A DNA stretch of 64,000 nucleotides from Chitinophaga horti (lineage in GTDB: Bacteria > Bacteroidota > Bacteroidia > Chitinophagales > Chitinophagaceae), in NCBI RefSeq assembly GCF_022867795.2, contig NZ_CP107006.1:620001-684000 (forward strand). The letters run 5' to 3'. How positions within the stretch are numbered: the stretch's first letter is position 1; each line of letters begins with the position of its first letter. Below the pieces are notes generated by a model, which was not told where the DNA came from, made no database searches, and saw nothing but the letters and a program-made list of their open reading frames with translations. The translations under genes were made by a program, and so were the position numbers. This document shows, piece after piece, positions 24,681 to 34,680 of this stretch.

Positions 24681-26792
24681 CTAAAACATCTTTTTTAATC
24701 CTTCCCATTTTACTTTCCAGCTACCGTCCTTCGGGAAGCCGATGTTCGTTCCTTTATCGGCATCTACACCGGCGCACATCATCGCGATGGCGCTTAGCAG
24801 TCCGCCGTTGCCAGGCAGGTAAATGGTCAGTCTTCCATCCTGGTAATTATGTCCGTTCTTTAAGTAAGTATTAGTGCGGATGGGCATCAATAATGCATCG
24901 ATGGCCTTCGCCGGCTCGTGCAGCCTGGCGGCGGTCATGGCGGTTAAAGGGAAGTCCCAGCCCCAGGTATCGTCCCATTTCCAGATCTTCCAAACGAGTT
25001 GCAGGGTATTGCGCATCACGGTTGTATCGAGGCCATGGGCCGCAGGAATGGTGCTGTAAGCGCCCAGTACCGCCGGGTGGTCGGCGAGGTAACGTTCGTT
25101 GGTATAACAGTCTGGCGTGCTTTCAGTAGCCAGGTATACGCCGTTTTGTTGTGGCAGCGGCGCCAGTTTCTGCATCACCTCATCCCACTTCGGATGCCTT
25201 GGCAGACCGTCGCGTACGCGCCATTGCTGGGCTACGTCTAATGCCCAGTGCCAGTAAGCCAGTTCGTAGGTCGGGTTAAAGGTGCTCATGGCATCAAAAC
25301 ATTCCTGTGCGGGTATTAATCCGCGGCCGAGGATGTAATGCTTTTTATTGGCATCGTAAGCGGGGTAGGAGGCCATGAAGTCTGCCGTAGCATACAACAA
25401 CTCTTTGTATTTATCCAGTACAGCTTTACCCGGTTTGTGGCGGTACAGCAGTTCGGCCATGTAGATGAAGTGTGGCTGCTGCCATATCAGGAACGACCCC
25501 ACGGAGGAAGGTGATTCATTTCCCTCATGGTCCACCATCTTCTGCCATCTTAACCCATCGAAGTGCTGGCGCTGTGCCTGCGCTTTCGCTAAAGGTGCCG
25601 CTTTAAAATACCAGTCGAGACTGCGCTCCATCAGTTCCGGGCGGCCCCACAACGCGAAGTGTACCGCATGCCACCAGTGCATTTCCAGGTGGGGTTTGCC
25701 ATACCAGCTGTTATAGGTCAGACCCGTTTCCTGCGGCGGATAAGGGCCCGAGCATTGCAGTTTGGTAAGGTATTGCGATAAGATGATCCTTCTTTCCAGT
25801 TCGTTGGCACGTTTGTCTTTGCTGCCGCTCAGGTCCACGGCACCGCCAGACTGCCAGAAGGCCTTCCAGCCTGCACGGCTGCTCTGTTCGGACTGCACAT
25901 ACGCAGGAACGACATCACTGCCCGCCGGCGAGAACATCGCTGTACATTCAAACTGCGGCACGTTGCCCGGCCTCAGAAACAGTTTGTTATTCTCCATCTG
26001 CAACGCGGCAGATTGCTTCCAGCCCAGTGTAATATGATAAATGCTGGTGTCAAGTGTTACTTTCAGATCGGCGCTGGTCGCTTTGGTGCTCAGTTCCACC
26101 TGGTGTTTGGGAGAGGCGAAGGTGTTGCCCACATCCTTAAACTGACCGTTCGGGTTAGGTACTTGTACTTGTATCTGCAACCGCTGCAAAGCCAGCAGGG
26201 GCGAGGTAACTTTAAAAGATACGGCATCGTGCTGCTGGTGGCCATAGGTGCTTACCTGTACGGGCTGCCCTTCCACGGTAAACGCGCTGCGCAATTCTCC
26301 CGTCCACATATCCAGCTGCTGGTTGATGTTCTTTATATCACTGATCCCCGCACGACTCCCATCTGCTTTTAAGATCACTAAAGCTACATTCCCTAACTGC
26401 AAACGGTGTGGGTTTACGCGAAAATAGTCTACGGCTTTTCTGTTGCGCTCTGGTTCTTTGATCTGTACCGCGTAGGGTATCGTTCTGCCTTCCAATTTGT
26501 ACTCACGTAAGGTTTCGTCGAAGCGGTACTGCTCTGTGTTCGGGTAACTGTGCCAGCCCCATACGGACTGGGTGCCCAGGGGTACGCCATTGGCATATTC
26601 ATCCGGAAAAGATTGAAACCCGGTAACGTCGGCAGTAAAGGCGAAGTTGCCGTTGCCAACAGTGAGGGATGCAAGGGTGTCTGCTTCGGTAAGACGTACG
26701 TTATGTCGGCGTACCAGGGCTTCGCGGTTAATGCGTTGCGCACTGGCTGCCAGGAAGCTGCAGGTACATAGTATCAGTAATGTGGTTCTCAT
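24681..26792 (-). CDS. GH65-like (alpha/alpha)6 glycoside hydrolase, function unassigned
   Basis: A 703-aa secreted protein (signal peptide to about 18). The N-terminal beta-sandwich begins INREALVRRHNVRL...SLTVGNGNFAFTADVTGFQSFP, as in GH65-type N-domains. The (alpha/alpha)6 barrel contains TGLTYNSWYGKPHLEMHWWH and FALWGRPELM, reminiscent of GH65 trehalase/phosphorylase relatives, then KIWKWDDTWGWDFPLTAMTA. The GKxHxEMxWWH block is conserved, so it is probably an active enzyme, but I cannot name the substrate; in this operon a rhamnogalacturonan oligosaccharide is the likely target. Its TAG is immediately followed by the next ATG. Confidence 0.7.
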   Translation of the reverse strand: MRTTLLILCTCSFLAASAQRINREALVRRHNVRLTEADTLASLTVGNGNFAFTADVTGFQSFPDEYANGVPLGTQSVWGWHSYPNTEQYRFDETLREYKLEGRTIPYAVQIKEPERNRKAVDYFRVNPHRLQLGNVALVILKADGSRAGISDIKNINQQLDMWTGELRSAFTVEGQPVQVSTYGHQQHDAVSFKVTSPLLALQRLQIQVQVPNPNGQFKDVGNTFASPKHQVELSTKATSADLKVTLDTSIYHITLGWKQSAALQMENNKLFLRPGNVPQFECTAMFSPAGSDVVPAYVQSEQSSRAGWKAFWQSGGAVDLSGSKDKRANELERRIILSQYLTKLQCSGPYPPQETGLTYNSWYGKPHLEMHWWHAVHFALWGRPELMERSLDWYFKAAPLAKAQAQRQHFDGLRWQKMVDHEGNESPSSVGSFLIWQQPHFIYMAELLYRHKPGKAVLDKYKELLYATADFMASYPAYDANKKHYILGRGLIPAQECFDAMSTFNPTYELAYWHWALDVAQQWRVRDGLPRHPKWDEVMQKLAPLPQQNGVYLATESTPDCYTNERYLADHPAVLGAYSTIPAAHGLDTTVMRNTLQLVWKIWKWDDTWGWDFPLTAMTAARLHEPAKAIDALLMPIRTNTYLKNGHNYQDGRLTIYLPGNGGLLSAIAMMCAGVDADKGTNIGFPKDGSWKVKWEGLKKMF

Positions 26793-26817
26793 GCGTGTAC
26801 TTACTTGTTGGCCGGTG

Positions 26818-29670
26818 TTAAGGCACAGGCTGCAACATTTCCTTCCCGGTGGCTTTGTCCTGCATGACGGAAACAGGCGTTAATGTTACGTCCGAGAGTA
26901 GTCCTGCTGGTGCCGGTTGCCAGTTGGCTGCTGTAAACAGGCCGTCGGCTCCCCGGTTCTCCGCTTTCTTTGAAGGAAAGTTGGTGTTATAGAAATTCTT
27001 ATAGTTGATGCCTTTCTTCTCCATATCGATAATGCGGTTGCGCATCCCATTGGTCACCACGATCTCCAGCTGGTTGTCGCCTTTTAAGGCGGTTACCGGT
27101 ATGGTCAGTTTGTAGGTTGGACCTAACACTTTACCGATGCTTTTGCCGTTCAATATCACTTCCGCACTTTCCGATACTTTGCCCAGGTCTAACACCCAGG
27201 CCGTTGCAGTGGCCGGACCATCAGGCTTTTCGAAACGGGTGGTGTATTTCGCCGTACCCGAGAATTGTTTAACGCCTTCCTGGTCTGAGTCTGTCCACGC
27301 TTTGGGTGCCGACAGTGTAGCCGTTGCCGGTAATGCGGGGCCGCCTTCCAGGAACTGTAGCTGCCAGCTGCCTGCAATATTTTGCGGCGCGCCCACCGCC
27401 TGCACATAAGGGTACACGCTGCCCGTCACTGCCACATTCCCTGTTTTAAGAATGCAGCTTTCTCCCACCTCAAGTTGCAGCATTATTTGCATTTTCCCGT
27501 CCTGCCCCGTCCGGGTGCTGGCCAAACCAGCGCGTTCCTGCATAGGATCGAACAGTATGTTGTATTTGCCCGCTGCGGCAGGTGTAACGTAACCGTTAAA
27601 GCGGCTGGTACCGGTGTTGGTGATGAAGTATACGGTGCCTTCACTGGTAGCGCGTCTTACGAATTGCAGTCCTTGCAAACTTTCACTCCGTACGCGACCA
27701 GCTTCCAGTAACGCATCTATATCATTTCCGAGGATGATGCGGCCCTTGCCATATTTGGCTATGCCGTTTGCATCATACCGTATCTTCTCTTTTAAAGCTT
27801 TTAATTTAGTTTGATTGCTTTGGGCGTTGTGCAGTCCGGGCACATCGGCAGGCATGTTTTTGTAGAACAGCAGTGTTGCACCATTATTGGCCTGCTCCAG
27901 CAACTTCTCGAAGGTGACCAGGGGAATGTGCTGTACGTCTGCGAGTAAGATCGCCTGGTACTTACCGCCCGCTGACTGCAAATTGTTCTTTAGCGACAGC
28001 AGCTGTTTATCGGACACGAGGTCGAAGGTGTAGCCATGGGTAAGCATCTCTTCACCGGCATGCTGAAAGGCGGTTTTTTCAAAACCTTCCATCCCGTCGA
28101 AATGATGTAACATGTCCCGTCCCGGCTGGCAGTTCCTGTCATGGAAGGGGAAGTATAACAACACGTCATTGTCCGCGCGCCCTTGCTGTAAAAAGCTCTG
28201 GCAATGGGCTACATACTTGTTCAGTGCATCGAAGTCACGCCAGAAGGGATTGGAGGGCGTGAAGTGTACGGCCGCATAAAACAACCATCCCGGCCACGGA
28301 CTATCGGTTGGCGAGTAGTTCGTGCCGTGATAAAAGATGTGGTTCACACCGCCGATAAAGTATTTGTCGACGGATTGTTTTACGTCGCCTAACGTAGACA
28401 GGAAGTGGTCGTCCAGCCAGGTGGCTGCTTCTGCGGAAGCTAATTGTTTGCCGGCGAAGCTGGCGGCGGAAGTCGCGAACTTGAAACGTAAGATGTCGGT
28501 ACCTTCTGTTTCCGGGATGTCGATCGCCTCGTACAGGTCTAGTATGTTCGACGGTGATCCGTGGCTCTGGTTACGAATGAGTTTTTGTTTGGATTTTGCC
28601 CATCCATGCCAGGGCTGTGTGAACTTCTCCAGCAACAGTTCAGAAACGGTCATACGGTAATCGTACAAAACACGTGTATGCTTATCCGTCCCATCCTTCG
28701 CGAATAACGCCGGTAATTGTTGTTGCAGGTCGTAGCCGCGGCGCTGTTTAAATTCGGCGAAGAAGCCGGGCGTCCAGTTGGACTGACCACGCGCATCGTC
28801 CACTTCGTAAGAGTCATTGAAGAAGCTGCGCAGACCCGCCAGGCTGTGGCCTTTAAAGGCGGTGTCGAAGTGCCCCAGGTAATGTTGAATGGCGGGCAGC
28901 GAGAAGTGGTCGATGGCCATGCCTTCGCCGCCTGGCGCGGCACGTTCTACCATCTTACCATGCCAGCCCTGGAACAATGCGTACAGGGTTACGTCGCCGG
29001 TTGGCGTCCAGTTCAGTTTACCATTTGCGTCCACTTTGCCGGTGATGTCGGTGACGGCACCTTTGGCATCGTAGGCCAGCAGCGCTACTAACGGCAACGG
29101 TTTGCGAAAACGTACCTGGTCGATCGCCAGCTCCTGCAGGTTGGTGTTAGCGCTGATGGGCTCTAATACCTGCGGCGTTTGCGCAAACGGTTTATTGTTG
29201 GCGGAGCGGAAAATGGGTTCCTGTATAAACTGCACCGGCTCGCTGAGAGGCGTGCCGGCTTTTAGTGTGTAAGTTTTATAAGTGACATATTTACTCGCAT
29301 CTGCATCCGTGACCCAGGGCCCGCCAAAGGGCCAGCCGGTGCCGGTGGCCATATCAATGCCCAGTCCCAATCGTTTGCCTTCCTGTAAGGTATAGTCCAG
29401 CATGTGCATCCAGCGGTCGGAAAGAAAAGGGATAAATAGTTTTTCCTGTCCTTTCACACCGTAAATCGGTGTTACTTCCAATCCGCCGAGGCCGGCCTGT
29501 TTATACTTTTCCATAGCGGAGGTTAAACCGCTTTCGGTCACCGCACTGCCTTCCCACCACCAGCGGGTCCAGGGTTTGGCGGTTTGTGTGATCGCCGGCC
29601 ATTTCACCTGGGCCGAAGTCGTATTAGCAGCAAGCAGTGCGCATATGCACAGATGGTTCCATTTCAACAT
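26818..29670 (-). CDS. GH106 alpha-L-rhamnosidase
   Basis: A 950-aa family GH106 enzyme, which removes terminal alpha-L-rhamnose. A signal peptide (to about 20) is followed by the family start KPWTRWWWEGSAVTESGL, LGGLEVTPIYGVKGQE, GLGIDMATGTGWPFGGPWV and later DNDVLLYFPFHD. This is a large TIM barrel with beta-sandwich attachments. The C-terminal region has a GH2-type sugar-binding jelly roll (WVLDLGKVSESAEVILNGKSIG, NQLEIVVTNGMRNRIID). It is the first catabolic gene after the second SusCD pair, spaced 24 bp from SusD, and would take rhamnose off oligosaccharides exposed by the GH105 enzyme. Catalytic glutamates were not individually assigned. Confidence 0.88.
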   Translation of the reverse strand: MLKWNHLCICALLAANTTSAQVKWPAITQTAKPWTRWWWEGSAVTESGLTSAMEKYKQAGLGGLEVTPIYGVKGQEKLFIPFLSDRWMHMLDYTLQEGKRLGLGIDMATGTGWPFGGPWVTDADASKYVTYKTYTLKAGTPLSEPVQFIQEPIFRSANNKPFAQTPQVLEPISANTNLQELAIDQVRFRKPLPLVALLAYDAKGAVTDITGKVDANGKLNWTPTGDVTLYALFQGWHGKMVERAAPGGEGMAIDHFSLPAIQHYLGHFDTAFKGHSLAGLRSFFNDSYEVDDARGQSNWTPGFFAEFKQRRGYDLQQQLPALFAKDGTDKHTRVLYDYRMTVSELLLEKFTQPWHGWAKSKQKLIRNQSHGSPSNILDLYEAIDIPETEGTDILRFKFATSAASFAGKQLASAEAATWLDDHFLSTLGDVKQSVDKYFIGGVNHIFYHGTNYSPTDSPWPGWLFYAAVHFTPSNPFWRDFDALNKYVAHCQSFLQQGRADNDVLLYFPFHDRNCQPGRDMLHHFDGMEGFEKTAFQHAGEEMLTHGYTFDLVSDKQLLSLKNNLQSAGGKYQAILLADVQHIPLVTFEKLLEQANNGATLLFYKNMPADVPGLHNAQSNQTKLKALKEKIRYDANGIAKYGKGRIILGNDIDALLEAGRVRSESLQGLQFVRRATSEGTVYFITNTGTSRFNGYVTPAAAGKYNILFDPMQERAGLASTRTGQDGKMQIMLQLEVGESCILKTGNVAVTGSVYPYVQAVGAPQNIAGSWQLQFLEGGPALPATATLSAPKAWTDSDQEGVKQFSGTAKYTTRFEKPDGPATATAWVLDLGKVSESAEVILNGKSIGKVLGPTYKLTIPVTALKGDNQLEIVVTNGMRNRIIDMEKKGINYKNFYNTNFPSKKAENRGADGLFTAANWQPAPAGLLSDVTLTPVSVMQDKATGKEMLQPVP

Positions 29671-29694
29671 GTCGATAAGATACAGTTTAATCTT

Positions 29695-31455
29695 CTATAG
29701 ATCGAATGGCAGATACCAATTCGCTTTGTTCATCAGTTTAGCTCTTACAGCGCCGGCATCCGCAACGCCGTCCTTTTGCAATTTTGCGTAGATCTTGTCG
29801 GCCAGGAAGCTCGGGTCGTTACGGCGTAATGCCACACGTAACAGGTCGGGCCAGCGGGTGCCTTCAAAGCCATCTTCCAGTGCTGTTTCTTTAATCAGAT
29901 CGGTTTCGATGGTCATCAGGCTGTCTGCTGCAGGCACCGTGGTATTGACAACATTTGCTCTCGCCCTGATCCCGTTGTTACGGTACCAGTCTGCACGGAA
30001 GTAAGGTACACCGTTACTGCCGCTGTTGCGGGCGTCAAAGTTAAATGGGTAGGGTTCTGCCAGGCTGTTTTGATAGTTTGTCATGTCGGTAACACCACTT
30101 GGTGCGCCATAAGCATGGCCAATGCCCTGGTTCATTAATCCCCAGGCCAGCCGGTGTTTTCCTGCACGGTTAGCAGCTTCCGAGAAACGAAGGTGCAGGT
30201 GTGTCTGGCGGAACAGGAACCATTTGCTATCGCGCTGCAACAGGTTAAACGGTTGCTGCGTTTGCCAGCTCAGGTAGTTATACAGGTATTTCATTACCAC
30301 GGGCTGACCACCGACATTCTGCCAGCTAAGCAGTCCGCGGGCGTCATAGGGCAAACCTGCTGCACCAGTCGTAGTCGCCGGTCGTTGCTGCTCATTGGCC
30401 CACATATCGATCGCCGCCTGCGAAGGTTTGATCAGGTAATCGCCACCGATGGGAGAGAACAGCTTCACAAACGGGTTGCCGGGTTTAAATTTGTTATCGA
30501 ACGGCAAGGCCCATATCCATTCCCTGCGGAAGCCTTCTGTGTTCATGGCCTGCTCAAAGGTTACGCGCCAGCCGGTATTCCATACCAGGGAGGTCGCATC
30601 GCCTGCGCGGGAGTAGCTGATGTAATGGTCGTTGTCGTTATTCGAATCCCATCCTAACTTATACATCTGGTAGTAGGCGCCGCCGGGAGAGCCCACTGTA
30701 GCAGTTTCCATCACTTCCCTATACCAGGTGGCCGACTTAACATAGTTACCTTTCCAGAGATGCAGGTCGCCCAGCAACACTTTTTTGTTGATGAACCATT
30801 TATTGGTCGGGTAGCCGTCAACGCTGATGTTCAAGGTCGATCCGGTAGGGTATTCAGCTTTGGACGGCAATGCTTCTGTAAAGTTGATCAGCGAGTCCAG
30901 CAGCGCGTCGAATGGTACACGGGGAAAGTTCTTCTGGTCTTTGATCGCATCTACATTCTCCAATGCACTGGTCACATAAGGTATGTCACCGTAGTGAATG
31001 CCCAGTTGCAGGTACAGGAAGGAGCGGAGCGCGCCTACGTCTGAGTAGCGCTGATCATATTCTGCTTCATCCAGCTTTTTATCGCGGCGCATGATGTTGA
31101 AGTTTTTCAATACATCATTACAGTTGATGATCAGTTCATAGAACGGGCGCGGACTTGCATATGGATTACCAGGTGTTACACTGTGTGTGCTCATCTGGCG
31201 GAGATGCTGGTTCGCGTTGATGGTATAGTTCATCATGTCTGCACGCAATTCGTTCAGCACAATGTATTGCTCCGCCAGCAACTGGAACTTGCCGTAGAGG
31301 CCCACGATGGCCGCATCCGCATCATATACGTCGCGATACATCTGGCTGATGTCCAGTTGATCTTTAGGTGGTACGTCGAAAATCTTTTTGCACGATACGG
31401 AACCGATGGACAATGCCGTTGCCAGTAATATCGCTTTTATTTTAAGTTGCTTCAT
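29695..31455 (-). CDS. SusD/RagB-family lipoprotein (pair 2)
   Basis: A 586-aa surface lipoprotein with lipobox at Cys22 (SIGSVSC). It begins KKIFDVPPKDQLDISQMYRDVYDADAAIVGLYG, the usual SusD start, followed by tetratricopeptide-like helices (ALRSFLYLQLGIHYGDIPYVTSAL, KVLLGDLHLWKGNYVKSATWY) and the C-terminal segment of the RagB/SusD fold (ETALEDGFEGTRWPDLLRVALRR). It captures oligosaccharides at the cell surface and forms the lid of the SusC transporter encoded 32 bp upstream. The GH106 gene follows. Confidence 0.92.
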   Translation of the reverse strand: MKQLKIKAILLATALSIGSVSCKKIFDVPPKDQLDISQMYRDVYDADAAIVGLYGKFQLLAEQYIVLNELRADMMNYTINANQHLRQMSTHSVTPGNPYASPRPFYELIINCNDVLKNFNIMRRDKKLDEAEYDQRYSDVGALRSFLYLQLGIHYGDIPYVTSALENVDAIKDQKNFPRVPFDALLDSLINFTEALPSKAEYPTGSTLNISVDGYPTNKWFINKKVLLGDLHLWKGNYVKSATWYREVMETATVGSPGGAYYQMYKLGWDSNNDNDHYISYSRAGDATSLVWNTGWRVTFEQAMNTEGFRREWIWALPFDNKFKPGNPFVKLFSPIGGDYLIKPSQAAIDMWANEQQRPATTTGAAGLPYDARGLLSWQNVGGQPVVMKYLYNYLSWQTQQPFNLLQRDSKWFLFRQTHLHLRFSEAANRAGKHRLAWGLMNQGIGHAYGAPSGVTDMTNYQNSLAEPYPFNFDARNSGSNGVPYFRADWYRNNGIRARANVVNTTVPAADSLMTIETDLIKETALEDGFEGTRWPDLLRVALRRNDPSFLADKIYAKLQKDGVADAGAVRAKLMNKANWYLPFDL

Positions 31456-31487
31456 GATCGTAGCAATTGTTCTTTAAGTTGATAATG

Positions 31488-34400
31488 TTACAGCCCTATT
31501 CTTACGCCCAGTGTAATGTTACGATACAGCGGATCGAGGCCCATGTCGATGCCTTGTGCAAAGAGGCTCGGGCCTGCGCTGAACTCGGGATCGAAGCCTT
31601 TGTATTTGCTGAGCGTAAACAGGTTGTTACCCGTGGCATATACAGAAGCGCTCTTCAGGATCATGTTCTTTAACGGGATGTAGTATTGGAGGGACAGGCT
31701 GCGCAGGCGGAAGTAAGATCCGTCTTCTATCCAGCGGTCAGAGAAGCGGCCGTTGCCCATCGGGTCGCCCCAGGTGGCTTTCGGTGCGGCGCCGGTCTGG
31801 CCATCGTAGCGCCAGCGGTTGTTTACGCTCAGCAGCTGGTTTTCCACACCTGCTGCAGCCTCCAGGCGGGCACGCGTATAGTTGTAAACGGAGTTGCCTT
31901 TGCTGAAGGTAAACAACGCATTCAGCTCAAAGCGGTCCCAGATTACGCGGGTATTAACACCACCGGTGTAATCAGGCGTAGGGTTGCCGATGTTTACGCG
32001 GTCGCTGGCATCGATTATACCATCGTTATTTACATCTTCGAAGTGTACGTCGCCTGCAGCGAAGCTGGTAAAGCTGCCATCATTGTTTCTTTTACGCAGG
32101 TTAGCGGCATCTGCCTCAGCCTGTGTGCTGAACACGCCGTTTGATTTGTAACCGTAGAACTGCGAAGCAGGGTAACCATCGATGGTGAGCAAGGTAGCGC
32201 CAGCATATTCGGTTTCAATACGACCGTTCGGTACGGAGGTAACGCGGTTTTTATAGGTGCTCATATTCACGCCCACATCCCATTTCAATTTGGGACGGTT
32301 TACAACGCGTACGTTCAACGCAGCTTCGTAACCGGTAGTTTTCATGCCGCCGTTGTTCGTCAGGATGGTGGCAAAACCGGTGGGAGAAGCGATGTTCTCG
32401 TACACCAGCATGTTGCTGGTCCTGTTCTGGAACACGTCTGCACTCAGGCTCACCCGTTCGTTAAACAGGGCCAGGTCCAGACCAGCGTTCAGTTTCTTTA
32501 CCGTTTCCCATTGCAGTGCGGGGTTGGCGATGCCGTTACGCACCAGGCCCTGCATGCCTAACAGGTTTTGTGAACCGTAGGTCTGTCGGGCAGTGTAGTT
32601 GCCGATATCATCGTTGCCGGTAAGACTGTACGTAGCGCGCAGTTTCAGCAGGTCGATGGAAGAAGATTGCATAAAGTCTTCGGAAGAAATGAGCCATGCC
32701 GCGCCGATAGAAGGCATTACAGGCCAATGGATACCGCTCATCGCGATGCCATTCTTCGCTTCCCTGCCAAAGCGGGAGGAGCCGTCAGCAGCTACGTTAA
32801 ACGACAGGAAGTATTTATTCAGGAAGCCGTAATCTGCATTCAGGTAAACGCTCATCCAGTTCCATTCGCCGATGCCGCCGCCAATCTGCCTTAAAGCAGC
32901 CAGGCCGTTCTGCACACTCACCAGTTCGTCGGTAGCGGAGTTGTAACCCAGCGCGTAATCCTGTTCTGCCGTGTTTTTCTGGTAACGCAGGCCAAGGTTA
33001 GCGCTGATGTTATGAGTGTTGTTGATGTTCTTTTTATAGCTGATGCGGCTGTCGCTGTACATGGAGTAAATGCGTTTCACCTGCGAGCCCAGCCTGTTTC
33101 TGGCGATGGCGTTGGAGAGGGTGTCCTTCGCCACACCGGTACTTGGCACAAAGATGTTCTCTCTCACTTTATCGTACATCACACTGAACAAGGTACTCGC
33201 GCTCCAGGAATCATCGAAGTCATATTTAAAACCAAAGGAGCCCAGGAAGCGGTAGTAGCGATTGTAAGCCTGCATGTTGTTGATCACTGCCGCAGGGTTG
33301 CTGATGCCCAGGGTGTCTTTGTCTGCCAGGTTCGGGCTGCGTACACCTTCCGCGTTTACGACGTGTGTGGTAAGGAATGGTGATTTGATCAGTGATAAAT
33401 AGATCGGCGCGGTCTGATCCGCAATACCCTGGTCTTTCAGGTTTTGCTCATTGTACGTAAAGGCCAGGTTCGCATAACCGGTAAACTTACGGGTGAAGTT
33501 AAACTCGGCGTTAAAGCGGGTATTGTAGCGGGAAAGATCGGTCGTTCTTACAGTACCCTGGTTGTTGGTAGCACCCACGCTCAGGCCGTAAGTAGCGATG
33601 TTATCACCCCCGGTTACTTTCAAATAATAGTTGTTGGTCATGCTGCCCTGGAACACCTGGTCCTGCCAGTCGGTATTGTAGTGATAGCTGGCATAGTCCG
33701 GGTTCGACGGATTGTCGTTCATATAAGGCAGTGCAGCGATCTCGGTGCTGGTAAGGCCTTTGCTTTGCAGCATTTCGCTGAGGTAAATGCGGTAGTCGGC
33801 GGCGTTCATGACAGGCAGCCTTTTAGGTGCGCTGTTATAGCCTGCGAATGCACCAAAACTGATGCGGGTCGCCTGTTCCTTGGCCCTCGACGTCGTAATC
33901 AGGATCGCGCCATTCGCACCTTTGGTACCGTAGATAGAAGACGCGTCGCGGATCACCGTAACGTTCTCGATATCCTTCGGATCGATGAGGGCCAGCGGAT
34001 TCGTATAGTTGTTCGCGATGATGCTCTGTCCGTAATCATTGTTATCGTACAACATATTATCGATCACGATCAACGGCTTGTTGGTCGCATATAAGGAGCT
34101 GGCACCGCGCAGGAACAGGTTAGCGCCTGCACCCTGTACGCCCGAGCGGCGGATCGCATTAAGACCGGGTATACGGCCCTGCAGCATCGCATCCGGTGTT
34201 TCGGAGTGTTGCACCCAGGGATCTACGTTATATTGCGTGACAGAGGCGGTTACATTGGTTTTAGGTACGTTGCCTGTAGGCAAAGTAACCGTTTCGCTGA
34301 AAGACTGGTGACTCACATCCTGCAGGCTTACGCTGATCGACTTGCGGCCTTTCAGCGGCACCTGGCGGGTGTCGTAGCCTTCGCCGCTTACGATCACGGT

Positions 34401-34670
34401 GGCGCTCAGCGAGGGTACTTTCAGGGAAAACTTACCGTCCGTATCGGTGATGGCGGCGGAAAATTTGTCTACTTCCACACGGATGCCCGCCGCCGGTTTA
34501 CCGGTGGCCGCGTCTTTTACAACGCCGCTCAAAATCGGCACTCCATCGCGCTCCACTGCCTGCCTGGCCGCGCTCTCCGGTTGGGTCTGCGCTGCCGCAG
34601 ATCCCGCCGCCAGTACAAATGCAACCACAAGGATCGTCTTCATCGGGAATTTTTTATTGGTATAGTGCAT
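31488..34670 (-). CDS. SusC/RagA-family TonB-dependent transporter (pair 2)
   Basis: About 1060 aa. A signal peptide (MKTILVVAFVLAAGSAAAQ) is followed by a carboxypeptidase-D-regulatory-like domain (GVVKDAATGKPAAGIRVEVDKF), then the plug domain (PDAMLQGRIPGLNAIRRSGVQGAG; ALIDPKDIENVTVIRDASSIYGTKGANGAI) and a 22-strand outer-membrane barrel ending in ITLGVRIGL. It imports oligosaccharides across the outer membrane with TonB energy and its SusD lid. The ATG at 34670 is chosen; one at 34643 (MKTIL) is also possible, while extension to 34712 would overlap the fasciclin gene. The sequence differs clearly from the other SusC in the operon, so this is not a recent duplication. Confidence 0.9.
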   Translation of the reverse strand: MHYTNKKFPMKTILVVAFVLAAGSAAAQTQPESAARQAVERDGVPILSGVVKDAATGKPAAGIRVEVDKFSAAITDTDGKFSLKVPSLSATVIVSGEGYDTRQVPLKGRKSISVSLQDVSHQSFSETVTLPTGNVPKTNVTASVTQYNVDPWVQHSETPDAMLQGRIPGLNAIRRSGVQGAGANLFLRGASSLYATNKPLIVIDNMLYDNNDYGQSIIANNYTNPLALIDPKDIENVTVIRDASSIYGTKGANGAILITTSRAKEQATRISFGAFAGYNSAPKRLPVMNAADYRIYLSEMLQSKGLTSTEIAALPYMNDNPSNPDYASYHYNTDWQDQVFQGSMTNNYYLKVTGGDNIATYGLSVGATNNQGTVRTTDLSRYNTRFNAEFNFTRKFTGYANLAFTYNEQNLKDQGIADQTAPIYLSLIKSPFLTTHVVNAEGVRSPNLADKDTLGISNPAAVINNMQAYNRYYRFLGSFGFKYDFDDSWSASTLFSVMYDKVRENIFVPSTGVAKDTLSNAIARNRLGSQVKRIYSMYSDSRISYKKNINNTHNISANLGLRYQKNTAEQDYALGYNSATDELVSVQNGLAALRQIGGGIGEWNWMSVYLNADYGFLNKYFLSFNVAADGSSRFGREAKNGIAMSGIHWPVMPSIGAAWLISSEDFMQSSSIDLLKLRATYSLTGNDDIGNYTARQTYGSQNLLGMQGLVRNGIANPALQWETVKKLNAGLDLALFNERVSLSADVFQNRTSNMLVYENIASPTGFATILTNNGGMKTTGYEAALNVRVVNRPKLKWDVGVNMSTYKNRVTSVPNGRIETEYAGATLLTIDGYPASQFYGYKSNGVFSTQAEADAANLRKRNNDGSFTSFAAGDVHFEDVNNDGIIDASDRVNIGNPTPDYTGGVNTRVIWDRFELNALFTFSKGNSVYNYTRARLEAAAGVENQLLSVNNRWRYDGQTGAAPKATWGDPMGNGRFSDRWIEDGSYFRLRSLSLQYYIPLKNMILKSASVYATGNNLFTLSKYKGFDPEFSAGPSLFAQGIDMGLDPLYRNITLGVRIGL

Positions 34671-34680
34671 TGATATCAGT

